From Phycisphaerales bacterium (GTDB lineage: Bacteria > Planctomycetota > Phycisphaerae > Phycisphaerales > UBA1924), in assembly GCA_027019265.1 (NCBI GenBank), contig JALUWX010000122.1:1-64000 (forward strand): 64,000 bases of DNA, given 5' to 3'. How positions within the stretch are numbered: position 1 is the stretch's first letter; each line of letters opens with the position of its first letter. Below are positions 16,610-25,148 of this stretch, in pieces. A program made the position numbers and the translations under genes. The notes under the pieces are model-generated. The model did no database searches. It saw nothing but the letters and a program-made list of their open reading frames with translations, and was not told where the DNA came from.

Positions 16610-18322
16610 TTAGTGGAGGACCCGGAAGACTTCGGTTTCGTCGGTGAAGCCCTTGGCGACTTTCTTCATGGCATCGATCTTCATGGGTTCGAATCCGGAG
16701 GCGACGGCGGCTTCGTAGAGGGTGACGCCGTCGGCGCGGTCGGCGGTGAGTCTCCGGAGCTCGTCGTTCATGATCATGAGCTCGTGGACGGCGAGTCGGC
16801 CTTTGTAGCCGGTCCCGAAGCAGGTTTCGCACTGCTCGCCGGCGACGGTTCCGACCCCGTGGCACGTGGCGCACTTTCGCCGGAGGAGGCGCTGGGCGAG
16901 GACGCCCATGAGGGACGAGGTGACGAGGTAGGGCTCGACCCCGATGTCGAGGAGGCGCGGGATGGCGCTGGGCGCGTCGTTGGTGTGGAGGGTCGCGAGG
17001 ACCAAGTGGCCGGTGAGCGAAGCCTGGATCGCGAGCTGCGCGGTCTCGGGGTCGCGGACTTCGCCGACGAGGATGACGTCGGGGTCCTGGCGCAGGAGGG
17101 AGCGGAGGCCCGTCGCGAAGGTGACGTTGCGTTTGACGTTGACCTGCATCTGGGAGATCCCGTCGAGGTGGTATTCGACGGGGTCTTCGATGGTCATGAC
17201 GTTGCGCGAGTCCCGGTCGATCCGTCCGAGGGCGGCGTAGAGCGTGGTGGTCTTGCCCGAGCCCGTCGGCCCGGTGACGAGGAGGATCCCGTTGGGTCGG
17301 TCCACGCAGTCCATGAGCTGGGTCTGCATGTCCTTGTCCATCCCCACAGCGTCGAGGTCGAGCTCTTGCTGGGACTGGTCGAGGAGGCGGAGCACGATGC
17401 GCTCGCCGAAGATGGTGGGGATGACGGAGAGACGGATGTCGATCTTCTTCGAACCGATGCGCACCGTCGTCTGCCCGTCCTGGGGGGAGTGACGGTTCGC
17501 GATGTCGAGCTCGGTCATGACCTTGAGACGCGAGCTGATGGCCGGCGCGAGGGTCTGGGGGGGGGAGAAGGCGTCGACGAGCATGCCGTCGATGCGGAGG
17601 CGGATCGCGAGGCGTTCTTCCATCGGGTGGACGTGAACGTCGGATGCGCCTCTTCGGAGGGCTTCGAAGAGGATCATGTTGACGAGACGGATGACGGGGG
17701 TCTGGCGCGCCTGCGCGAGGAGGTCGGTGGTCCGTCCGATCGCGCCGGCCGCGGATTCGATCGCGGACTCGTCGAGGGGGATGTCCTCGACGATCTCGGT
17801 GACGAGGTCCCCGCGTTGTTCGTAGCCCCTGTTGATGAGGTTCGCGACGGCCGCTCTGGGGGTGAGGACGAGTTTGATGGGCGCGTCGAGCTCGTCTTCG
17901 AGCATGGAGAAGACGGAGGGCTGCATGGGGCGCGAGGTCGCGATGACGTAGGTGGACCCGTCCTTGTGGGAGCACGCGACCTGGGAGGTGCGGGCGCGGT
18001 TGGGGTCGATGAGTTCGTAGAAGCGTGTGGAGGATTCCTGAAGCTTGGGCTCGGAGACGAAGTCGAGACCCGTGCGCTGCGCGAGGAGCTTGAGCGCGCT
18101 CGCTTCGTCGAGCGCGAGGGTCTGGAGCATGACGTCCCAGGGCTCGTCGTCGGACCCGTCGATGGACGCGAAGGCGCGGAGCTGGTCCCCGGAGAGTCGG
18201 AGCTGACCGAAGGCGCTCGCTGCTTCGTCCCATTCGTCGATGACGATGGGCGCGACGTCCTTGGGACGCGCGAGCGCGTCGTGGTCCTTCGAGCGTTTGA
18301 TGAGTCCTTTGGACTTGGGCAT
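16610..18322 (-). CDS. gspE: Type II secretion / type IV pilus assembly ATPase (GspE/PilB family)
   Basis: This 570-residue protein is the hexameric cytoplasmic ATPase that powers pseudopilus assembly. Residues 1-170 form a GspE N-terminal domain. The ATPase core carries DVHVHPMEERLAIRLRIDG, Walker A GPTGSGKTTT near residue 330, the Asp box MTIEDPVEYHLDG, the Walker B region DPDVILVGEVRDPETA and the His box GHLVLATLHTNDA. A four-cysteine zinc knuckle, CATC...CETC (around residues 500-522), is diagnostic for GspE and PilB. The length is typical. The start lies eight bases after the gspD stop, so the two form an operon. I favour GspE over PilB because of the adjacent secretin. Confidence 0.92.
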   Translation of the reverse strand: MPKSKGLIKRSKDHDALARPKDVAPIVIDEWDEAASAFGQLRLSGDQLRAFASIDGSDDEPWDVMLQTLALDEASALKLLAQRTGLDFVSEPKLQESSTRFYELIDPNRARTSQVACSHKDGSTYVIATSRPMQPSVFSMLEDELDAPIKLVLTPRAAVANLINRGYEQRGDLVTEIVEDIPLDESAIESAAGAIGRTTDLLAQARQTPVIRLVNMILFEALRRGASDVHVHPMEERLAIRLRIDGMLVDAFSPPQTLAPAISSRLKVMTELDIANRHSPQDGQTTVRIGSKKIDIRLSVIPTIFGERIVLRLLDQSQQELDLDAVGMDKDMQTQLMDCVDRPNGILLVTGPTGSGKTTTLYAALGRIDRDSRNVMTIEDPVEYHLDGISQMQVNVKRNVTFATGLRSLLRQDPDVILVGEVRDPETAQLAIQASLTGHLVLATLHTNDAPSAIPRLLDIGVEPYLVTSSLMGVLAQRLLRRKCATCHGVGTVAGEQCETCFGTGYKGRLAVHELMIMNDELRRLTADRADGVTLYEAAVASGFEPMKIDAMKKVAKGFTDETEVFRVLH

Positions 18323-18330
18323 GCGCCGGG

Positions 18331-20901
18331 TTACTCCGTGTCGCTCGGCGCGATGATCGCGGGGGTGAGGGTGGGGGTGTCGTTGTCGGAGGGGCGCGTG
18401 GGCGCTTCGGGGAGCGCGGCGTCCTGTTCGAGGGTGATCGCGCTGGACCCGATGACGGCGGGTTCGAGGTCGGGGACCTCGGGGTCGAGGTTCATCTCGG
18501 CGTAGGGGCCTTCGGAGAGGAGGCGGAGGTCCTGGAAGTTCGGATCCGTCATGATGCGCGGGGTGAGGAAGACGTAGATCTTGGAGTTGGTCGTGATCTT
18601 GCTCGTGTCACGGAAGAGGAGCCCGACGAGGGGGATGTCTCCGAGGAGGGGGACCTTGATGACGGTGTCGCGGACGTTCTCGACGGTGATCCCGCCGATG
18701 ATGATGGTGCCGTCGGAGGGGATGGTGGCGTTGCCCGTGAGGGTGTTGGTGTTTCTTGGGGGGGGTGAGCCGTCGATGCCGGAGGCGGAGGTGAAGTTGG
18801 AGAGCTCGACGAAGTACTCGAGTCGCATGAACCCGCCGTCGGAGATGGAGGGGGTGACCCGGAGGGTGGTGCCCGCTTCTTCGAACCCGCCAAACCCGAC
18901 GAGGTTGTTCCCGGCGTTGTCCGCTTGGGAGATCTCGGTGTAGGGCTCTTCACGGATCGAGACGATCTCGGATTCCTGGTTGTCGTTGACGAGGAGCTGG
19001 GGGGTCGAGAGGATCCGGATGTCCGTGTCCGTCTGGGTCGCGTTGAGGATCAGGGGGATCTGGTTCGAGAGGACGACGGCTTGGGTGAGCCCGGCGAGCC
19101 CTGTTGCGACGGAGCGCTGGGCTTGGAAGTCCGCGCCGGCGGTGGAGAGCCCGAAGTTGGTCTGGGACTGGAAGTCCCCGGCGGAGATCTGGGACTCGAT
19201 CGCGAGACGGAAGTTCTCGGAGTCCTCGACGGAGACGATCATCGCTTGGATGTAGACCTGGGGCTTGCGCCGATCGAGTCGTTTGATGAGTCGCGCGAGT
19301 TCGTCCTGTTGCTTGATGGGTGCTTTGACGACGACCTGGTTGTTGTCGGGGTCGGAGGTGATCGAGACGAGGTCGGGATCGAAGGCGGCGTTGACGTCGG
19401 AGCCCGCGGTCCCGCCCTGGCCCTGGAAGAACGGGTTGAAGTTCTGCGCGGCGTTGGATCGTGTCCCCGAGGACCCCGGGAGGAAGTCCGAGTCCCCGGT
19501 GCGTTGTTCGCCGGTGATGATGGCCGTCATGAGCTCGGCGACGGTGTCGGCGTCCGAGTGGTCGAGGACGACTTCACGGATGACGACCCGTTCGTCTTCG
19601 GTCCCGAGCTCGTCCATGAGGTCGGCGAGCTGTTTCTGTTGGGTGGCGGTCCCGTAGTAGATGATGTTCCCGCGCGAGGTGTCCACGACCATGACGGGGC
19701 CGCCCGTGGTGTCCACGCTTGAGGTGGAGTTGTTGAGTTGCTGGTTGTTGAACTGGTTGGCGCGGAACCCGCCGAAGGGGTTTTGGGTGTTGGTGGAGTC
19801 GTTGGAGATCTGGATGACTTCTCCGAGCCCGCGCCGGGCGGCGATGTCGGCGATCTGCGCGGCCGAGGAGCCCGCGAAGTAGGACTTGGGCTCGAGGGTG
19901 TTGGGGACGTCGATGACTTTGAGGAGGGCTTCGACGCGCGAGATCTCCTGCTCGGTCCCCTTGAAGATGAGCGCGTTGCCCTGGGGGTCGATGGCGAGAC
20001 GGTCCCCGATGTTGGAGAGGGATCCGCCGGAGATGGAGGTCCCGCCCTGCTGGCCGCCCTGGGGGTTGAACTGGTTGGCTCTGCTGTTCGCGGAGGCGCT
20101 GGAACCCCCGGCGAGCCCGACGGCGCGGTCCCGCGCGACGGGTGCGGCGAGGTGGTCGAGCTCGAAGCGGATGTAGCGTTGGTTGTTGTCGATGGTGAGG
20201 AGGTCTTCGACGAGTGTTTCGATGCGCGAGATGTCGCGCGCCGGGGCGTTGATGATGATGACCCCGAGCTCGTCGATCGCTTGGAGGGCGCTGCTCCCCC
20301 CGCTCTGCCCCGGGTTCCCCCCGAACCCGGACCCGAGCGCGGCGCTGAGCGCGGGGACGATGAGGGAGGGTTTGATGTTGGGGGTCGGGATGATGCGCAT
20401 GCTCGCGCGTTCGGCGCCGGGGTTGGGCTTGAGGTCCGTGATGGGCTGGACGACCCAGAACCCGGTCACGCTGTCGTTGGTCACGGTGTAGTTGAACTGC
20501 TCGAGCATTGCGTCGAGGAGGTCGATGAGTTTGGACTTGGGGACCTCGACGGGCGCGTTGAAGACGATCTCCCCGGTGGGGGTGCCTTTGACGACGATGT
20601 TGATGTTGAGCGCGTTCCCGACGTAATCGATGAGGGTGGTGAGCTCGATGGGCTCGGAGAAGACCCCGAAGGAGACGGTGGGCTCGGGGCGCGCCGTGGT
20701 GGTGGTGTTCTGGTTGCGCCGGGCGCCGGGGCGCTGGGGTCGTCTGGGTTCGTCGGTGGAGGGCTCACCCCAGTCATCGACGAGGTCGGCGAGCTGGTCG
20801 GGATCGACGGGCGGTTGGGACTCGTCCTGCGCGAGGGCGCTCGTGGAGAGGGCTGCGAGGAGGAGGAGCGTGGGGATGGTCATGGCTCGTTGGGGTCTCA
20901 C
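18331..20901 (-). CDS. gspD: Type II secretion system secretin (GspD)
   Basis: This 856-residue protein forms the outer-membrane channel. A signal peptide (LLLLAALSTSALAQ) ends near residue 25. A Pro/Arg-rich linker and an N0/N1-like region follow (FGVFSEPIELTTLIDYVG, residues 75-150). N-domain repeats contain NLVSITSDPDNNQVVVKAP. The secretin core has the C-terminal VPLLGDIPLVGLLFRDT and SKIYVFLTPRIM. Ser/Asn/Gly-rich linkers make it longer than the usual 650 or so. GTG at 20901 follows CGGAG by eight bases and begins the signal peptide naturally; an ATG at 20883 is an alternative. gspE follows after eight bases. Other gsp genes (F, G, C) are not in this window. Confidence 0.9.
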   Translation of the reverse strand: MRPQRAMTIPTLLLLAALSTSALAQDESQPPVDPDQLADLVDDWGEPSTDEPRRPQRPGARRNQNTTTTARPEPTVSFGVFSEPIELTTLIDYVGNALNINIVVKGTPTGEIVFNAPVEVPKSKLIDLLDAMLEQFNYTVTNDSVTGFWVVQPITDLKPNPGAERASMRIIPTPNIKPSLIVPALSAALGSGFGGNPGQSGGSSALQAIDELGVIIINAPARDISRIETLVEDLLTIDNNQRYIRFELDHLAAPVARDRAVGLAGGSSASANSRANQFNPQGGQQGGTSISGGSLSNIGDRLAIDPQGNALIFKGTEQEISRVEALLKVIDVPNTLEPKSYFAGSSAAQIADIAARRGLGEVIQISNDSTNTQNPFGGFRANQFNNQQLNNSTSSVDTTGGPVMVVDTSRGNIIYYGTATQQKQLADLMDELGTEDERVVIREVVLDHSDADTVAELMTAIITGEQRTGDSDFLPGSSGTRSNAAQNFNPFFQGQGGTAGSDVNAAFDPDLVSITSDPDNNQVVVKAPIKQQDELARLIKRLDRRKPQVYIQAMIVSVEDSENFRLAIESQISAGDFQSQTNFGLSTAGADFQAQRSVATGLAGLTQAVVLSNQIPLILNATQTDTDIRILSTPQLLVNDNQESEIVSIREEPYTEISQADNAGNNLVGFGGFEEAGTTLRVTPSISDGGFMRLEYFVELSNFTSASGIDGSPPPRNTNTLTGNATIPSDGTIIIGGITVENVRDTVIKVPLLGDIPLVGLLFRDTSKITTNSKIYVFLTPRIMTDPNFQDLRLLSEGPYAEMNLDPEVPDLEPAVIGSSAITLEQDAALPEAPTRPSDNDTPTLTPAIIAPSDTE

Positions 20902-21089
20902 GCTTGTCGCTCCGGGTCTGTGGTGCGCGTCCGGGTCTGGGGCGCGCGGGTTTGGGCGCGGGTGGGGTGTAGGATCGGAGATGAGCCGCGCACGGGGCGC
21001 GGGATCGCTCGGGTCGATGGTAGGGGGCGCGCACGCGCCCCACGGCGGGCTTTGGTGCCCGCTCTCCCCCTGTTTTTCGGAGGATTTCG

Positions 21090-22067
21090 ATGCGCGTCGT
21101 GAGTCTGATCCCGAGCGCCACGGAAATCGTGGCGCTGTTGGGCGCGGAGGACGCGCTCGTGGGACGATCCCATGAATGCAACTTCCCCGAGGGAGTGGGT
21201 TCGGCTCGTGTTCTGACGAGCGCGAAGACGGACTACGACCCCATCCGGGGCGATGATCCGAGGGTGCTGAGCGACACGGTGTCGTCGAGCGTGGGGTCGG
21301 GGGAGTCGTTGTATGTGCTTGATGAACAAGGCCTTGCGGATCTGGAGCCCGATCTGGTGATCACCCAGGACCTGTGCAAGGTCTGTTCGATCGATGCGCC
21401 GAGTGTGGAACGCGCGATCGCGCGGCTCGATTCCAAACCCGAGGTTGTGGTCCTGAACCCAGAGAGCGTTGAGGACATCATGGACGACATCGTGCGCGTG
21501 GGTCGCGCGATGGGGCTCGACGCGCGGGCGATGGAGGCCGTCGTCGGGCTGAGGGCTCGGATGGATCACGCTGAGGTTCATGTGAATCCGTATGACGACA
21601 CGCATGTCGTGGGGTTCATGGAGTGGTGCGACCCGATCTACGTGGGGGGTCATTGGAATGTGCAGCTCGTTGAGCGGGCTGGGGGTCGGCATCCGTTGAA
21701 TCCGACCCGGATCGTGCATGGGTCGGGGGCGGCCGTGGGTCCTCAGCAGGCCCAACGGATCGGGGGGAAATCGATTGCGGTCTCTCGGGACGAGTTTGTG
21801 GGGTCGGAACCGGGGTCGCTCGTGATCGCGCCGTGCGGGCTGAGTCTGGAGCAGACGAGGTCCGAGTACGCGCGGCTCGTAGCGCAGGACTGGTTCTCGT
21901 CGATGCGCTGTGTGCGCGAGGGGCGCGTGGCGCTGGTGGACGGGGATCAGATGTTCAACCGTCCGGGTCCACGGATCGTGGACGCGCTGGAGTTCATGGT
22001 GGGGTTTGTCAGCGGCGTTGAATCGCTGATCCCGCGCGACTTCCCGTGGGAGCGCGTCGGGTCCTGA
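21090..22067 (+). CDS. BtuF-like cobalamin/metal-complex-binding protein without a signal peptide
   Basis: This 325-residue protein matches the periplasmic-binding fold of BtuF/FepB-type proteins. It opens with MRVVSLIPSATEIVALLG, then VGRSHECNFP, DLVITQDLCKVC and EDIMDDIVRVG. The N-terminal motifs are those of corrinoid- or iron-complex-binding proteins of class III ABC importers. No signal peptide or lipobox is present: the protein starts directly at the first strand after ATG 21090. It may therefore work in the cytoplasm. Cytoplasmic BtuF-like proteins of this kind are known but uncharacterised. No BtuC or BtuD partner is nearby. The start follows TTTCGGAGGATTTCG. Confidence 0.85.
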   Translation: MRVVSLIPSATEIVALLGAEDALVGRSHECNFPEGVGSARVLTSAKTDYDPIRGDDPRVLSDTVSSSVGSGESLYVLDEQGLADLEPDLVITQDLCKVCSIDAPSVERAIARLDSKPEVVVLNPESVEDIMDDIVRVGRAMGLDARAMEAVVGLRARMDHAEVHVNPYDDTHVVGFMEWCDPIYVGGHWNVQLVERAGGRHPLNPTRIVHGSGAAVGPQQAQRIGGKSIAVSRDEFVGSEPGSLVIAPCGLSLEQTRSEYARLVAQDWFSSMRCVREGRVALVDGDQMFNRPGPRIVDALEFMVGFVSGVESLIPRDFPWERVGS

Positions 22068-22085
22068 GCTGGATCTTCGAGCGGA

Positions 22086-23855
22086 TTAGTCGGCCGATTG
22101 GGGGATCCGGTCGTTGTCGCTCGGGGTGTGCTCGATCACGTCGGTCGCGCCATCGAAGGAGAGCGAGTCGATGTGGAGACGCTGGGGGAGCACGCTCGCG
22201 CGGGTCGTCTCGGGCTTGGGTTCCGTGATCGGTTCGGTGGTGTTCACGGATTCGGTCGTGGGCGCATCGATCGTGAAGGCGATGGGGGATGAATCGCCGT
22301 CCTGACGGAGGGATTCGAGGGAGGACTGGATCTGGTCGAGATCCCGGAGGAGCGCGTCGGATCGGTCGTTGAGGGTGTCGAGCGCTTCGGTGCTGGGGGC
22401 GCGGACGAGGTCGGGTGAGGTCCCGACCTGGCCGGCGTTCTTGAGCGATTGGGCTTGGGTGATGAGGGACCCGAGCCAGGTCCCGGCTTCTTCGACGCGC
22501 TGGGTGAGCTTGTGGAGCGCGCCGTCGAGAAGGGCTTGCATCTGGGAGGACTGGTTGGTGAGATCGCTCTTGGCTTTGTCGGCGAGCGCGGTCGCGATGT
22601 GGATGGATTCGCGGAGCGCTTTGGACTGGGTGCTCAGGTGCTCGATGGTTCGCATCGCGGTTTCGATGCGCGATTCGAGTTCGGGGGTGAAGGACTGGAT
22701 GTTGGCGGCGGCCGTCGAGATGGGGCCTTCGAGGGTGTCCTTGCGTTCTTCGAGGATGTCGATTTTGTCGGCGGCGTCGAGGAGCCAGGCGCCGAAGTCG
22801 GCTTTCGCTGCTTCCGCTTGGTTTCGGAGCTCGTCGATCTGACGGAAGAGACGCTCGGTGGCGGCGATGTGGGTTTCGCCTCGTTCGACGAGGGACTCGA
22901 TGCGCCCGAGGACGGAGTCTTCGAGTTTGGGGTTGTTGGGGTCCATCCCGAGGGCGCTGACGGCGCGTTCCGCGCCTTCGCGCACGGGGGCGATGATGGA
23001 GCGGAGTTCTTCGATCTGTGCGCTGGCCGTCTGCTGGAGCGTAGTTGATTGTTCCGTGACGGCGTTGAGACGGGTCTCGATGCGCGAGAGGGTGCTTTCC
23101 GCTCGGGTCTCGAGGTCCGTGAGTGTCTCCTTGGTGCGGTCGCTGACGGTGGTGACGGCTTCGTCCGCGCGGGCGTTGATGGAGGTGACGGCTTCCTCGG
23201 CGCAGGTGTTGATCGCGAGGGTGGCGCTGTCGGCGCTGCGGTTGAGTTCGTCCGCGCGGTGCTGCGCGAGCGTGGAGCATTCACGGGTGAGGGTGTCGAG
23301 CTGCTCGGCGCGTTGTTCGATCTGCGTGTTGAGGGCTTCGAGACGGGCGGCGGCGCGTTCGGCGTGTTCGTGCGCGGCGCGGGCTCGTTCCTCGGCGCGG
23401 TTCGCGATCGATTCGAGACGCGCGGTGGCGCCGTCGATGGCGGCGTTGGCGTGCTCTTCGAGTCGGCGCTGGACGCTCTCGGCGCTGGGGAGGTTCTCTT
23501 GGATCTGGTCGAGGGCGGCCTCGGTCCGATCGACACGCTCGTCGATGAGCTTCATCAGACGGACCCCGGCTTGGAGTCGCTTGTCGAGGGTGGTCCCGGA
23601 CTCGGTGGCGCGCCGGATCATTTCCTCAGCATCAGCGGAGAAATCCTCGAGGGTGCGTCCCTGGGCGGTGGCTTGGGCGATGATCCCTTTGAGCATCTCG
23701 GCGTAGCGTGCGAAGGTCCCCGCGTCCATGACCCTGGGGGAGAGGAACATGTCCTCGGAGTTGGGGAGGGGCTTGGAGCCGGCGACGGGCTTGAGTTCGA
23801 CGTTGTCCGTGTCGGCGGCGTTTGCGAGGGTGGACGTGGTGGTCGCTTTGGTCAT
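22086..23855 (-). CDS. Large coiled-coil protein of unknown function
   Basis: This 589-residue protein is dominated by charged, heptad-repeat helix from about residue 40 to 520, rich in Glu, Arg, Ala, Thr and Leu (AEERARAAHEHAERAAARLE, NARADEAVTTVSDRTKETLT). Short Ser/Thr/Pro-rich linkers flank it. No signal peptide, membrane segment, ATPase motif or cysteine-rich region was seen; one Cys occurs near each of residues 200 and 225. The pattern resembles chemoreceptor cytoplasmic or apolipophorin-like helices without their hallmark signature. ATG at 23855 has AAGGA six bases upstream, which decides the start; the longer frame to 23960 lacks such a site. It is divergent from rluB. Confidence 0.7.
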   Translation of the reverse strand: MTKATTTSTLANAADTDNVELKPVAGSKPLPNSEDMFLSPRVMDAGTFARYAEMLKGIIAQATAQGRTLEDFSADAEEMIRRATESGTTLDKRLQAGVRLMKLIDERVDRTEAALDQIQENLPSAESVQRRLEEHANAAIDGATARLESIANRAEERARAAHEHAERAAARLEALNTQIEQRAEQLDTLTRECSTLAQHRADELNRSADSATLAINTCAEEAVTSINARADEAVTTVSDRTKETLTDLETRAESTLSRIETRLNAVTEQSTTLQQTASAQIEELRSIIAPVREGAERAVSALGMDPNNPKLEDSVLGRIESLVERGETHIAATERLFRQIDELRNQAEAAKADFGAWLLDAADKIDILEERKDTLEGPISTAAANIQSFTPELESRIETAMRTIEHLSTQSKALRESIHIATALADKAKSDLTNQSSQMQALLDGALHKLTQRVEEAGTWLGSLITQAQSLKNAGQVGTSPDLVRAPSTEALDTLNDRSDALLRDLDQIQSSLESLRQDGDSSPIAFTIDAPTTESVNTTEPITEPKPETTRASVLPQRLHIDSLSFDGATDVIEHTPSDNDRIPQSAD

Positions 23856-23976
23856 GGAGATTCCTTCCGAGCGCTCGGATTCATCTGGATCGAGTTCTGG
23901 GTGTGTTATCGGGGGTTCGGGGGCTCGGACTGGAAAAGCGGAGCGTGGGGAGGCCGACATCGGGATACAGTCTGGT

Positions 23977-25053
23977 ATGGGTAGACGACACGGCGATCAG
24001 TCAGCGACGAGCGCGGACCTGCGCGATTCCAATCGTGGGGAGCGCCTCCAGCGCGTCCTCGCGGATGCGGGGGTGGGGTCTCGGCGCGCGTGCGAACAGC
24101 TGATCGAGGACGGAGAAGTCACGATCAATGGGAGAATCGAGACGGAGCTCCCGATCTGGGTGGACCCGGAGCGTGATCGGATCGTCGTCCAGGGGACGGT
24201 GATCGAGAAGCCCGAGCGGTTGCTGTATGTGATGCTCAACAAGCCCTCGAGGACCTTGAGCGCGGCGAAGGACGAGCCCGGGATGGATCGTCGGACGGTG
24301 ACGGAGCTGGTGGATCACCCGGCGGCGGCGCGTCTTTTCCCTGTGGGTCGGTTGGATTACGACACGGTTGGGCTGATCCTGCTCACGAACGACGGGGAGC
24401 TCGCGAATCGTCTGACCCACCCCCGGTACGGGGTGCCCAAGACGTACAAGGTGGTGGTGAAGGGGGCGCTCGATGAGGAAGCGGCGCAGGAGATCGAGCG
24501 CGGGATCTATCTCGCGGAGCGCAAGAGCGGGCACACGGTGGGGGCGAAACGGACGGCGCATGTCGAGCTCGAGGTGCTCCATCGGGAGCGTGATCGGACC
24601 ACGATCGAGCTGACGCTCCGTGAGGGTCGGAACCGTCAGGTGCGCCGGATGCTGGCGGCCGTCGGGTACCCGGTCCGGAAGCTGGAGCGTGTGGGGATGG
24701 GTCCGGTCCGGCTCAAGGGGGTGGCGCGGGGTGAGTGGCGCGAGCTGACGAGGGATGAAATTCGGGATTTGAAGCGTGCGGCGGCGGATTCGAGGGGGGC
24801 GAAAGCGGATCCGAAGTCGAAGAAGCCCACGACTGGGGGGCGGGGATCGCCGACGAAGGGGAAGACCGGTCCGACGAGAGGCCGGGGTTCGGTCCCGAAG
24901 GGGCGCGGCGGGCACGCGGCGGAGCCCGTTGAGGAGCCGGGTCAGAAGATCCGTCGTCGGACGATGAAGAACGCGATCAACCGCGCGTCGAAACCCTCCG
25001 GGAAACCCGGGAATCCGGGGAAACCGAAACGGACGAAGCGCGATCCCGGGTAA
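23977..25053 (+). CDS. rluB: 23S rRNA pseudouridine synthase (RluB/RsuA family)
   Basis: This 358-residue protein has an N-terminal S4 RNA-binding domain (ERLQRVLADAGVGSRRACEQLIEDG, residues 20-70). The RsuA-type catalytic domain follows, with GRLDYDTVGLILLTNDGE holding the catalytic Asp, and ending in LREGRNRQVRRMLAAVGYPV and LKRVAA-like helices. The enzyme isomerises uridines in the decoding or peptidyl-transfer region of rRNA. RluB acts on 23S and RsuA on 16S; which applies here is inferred. The last 90 or so residues form a Gly/Lys/Arg/Pro-rich basic tail (GRGSPTKGKTGPTRGRG) absent from the E. coli enzyme. The ATG at 23977 is the nearest before the S4 fold. Confidence 0.88.
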   Translation: MGRRHGDQSATSADLRDSNRGERLQRVLADAGVGSRRACEQLIEDGEVTINGRIETELPIWVDPERDRIVVQGTVIEKPERLLYVMLNKPSRTLSAAKDEPGMDRRTVTELVDHPAAARLFPVGRLDYDTVGLILLTNDGELANRLTHPRYGVPKTYKVVVKGALDEEAAQEIERGIYLAERKSGHTVGAKRTAHVELEVLHRERDRTTIELTLREGRNRQVRRMLAAVGYPVRKLERVGMGPVRLKGVARGEWRELTRDEIRDLKRAAADSRGAKADPKSKKPTTGGRGSPTKGKTGPTRGRGSVPKGRGGHAAEPVEEPGQKIRRRTMKNAINRASKPSGKPGNPGKPKRTKRDPG

Positions 25054-25148
25054 GGGATCAGGAGCTGAACCTGGACGAGCACGAGATCAATGCGAAGGGG
25101 GGCGGGTCCGGACGGACTCGGCGCGATGAGCTTGAGAAGCTCGTCGCG

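Noticed and set aside
16613..18505. A 630-codon acidic open frame on the plus strand opposite gspE
   Set aside because: The product is rich in Gly, Asp, Glu and Val without any domain, as expected for the shadow of a GC-rich gene. gspE on the other strand has all its motifs.
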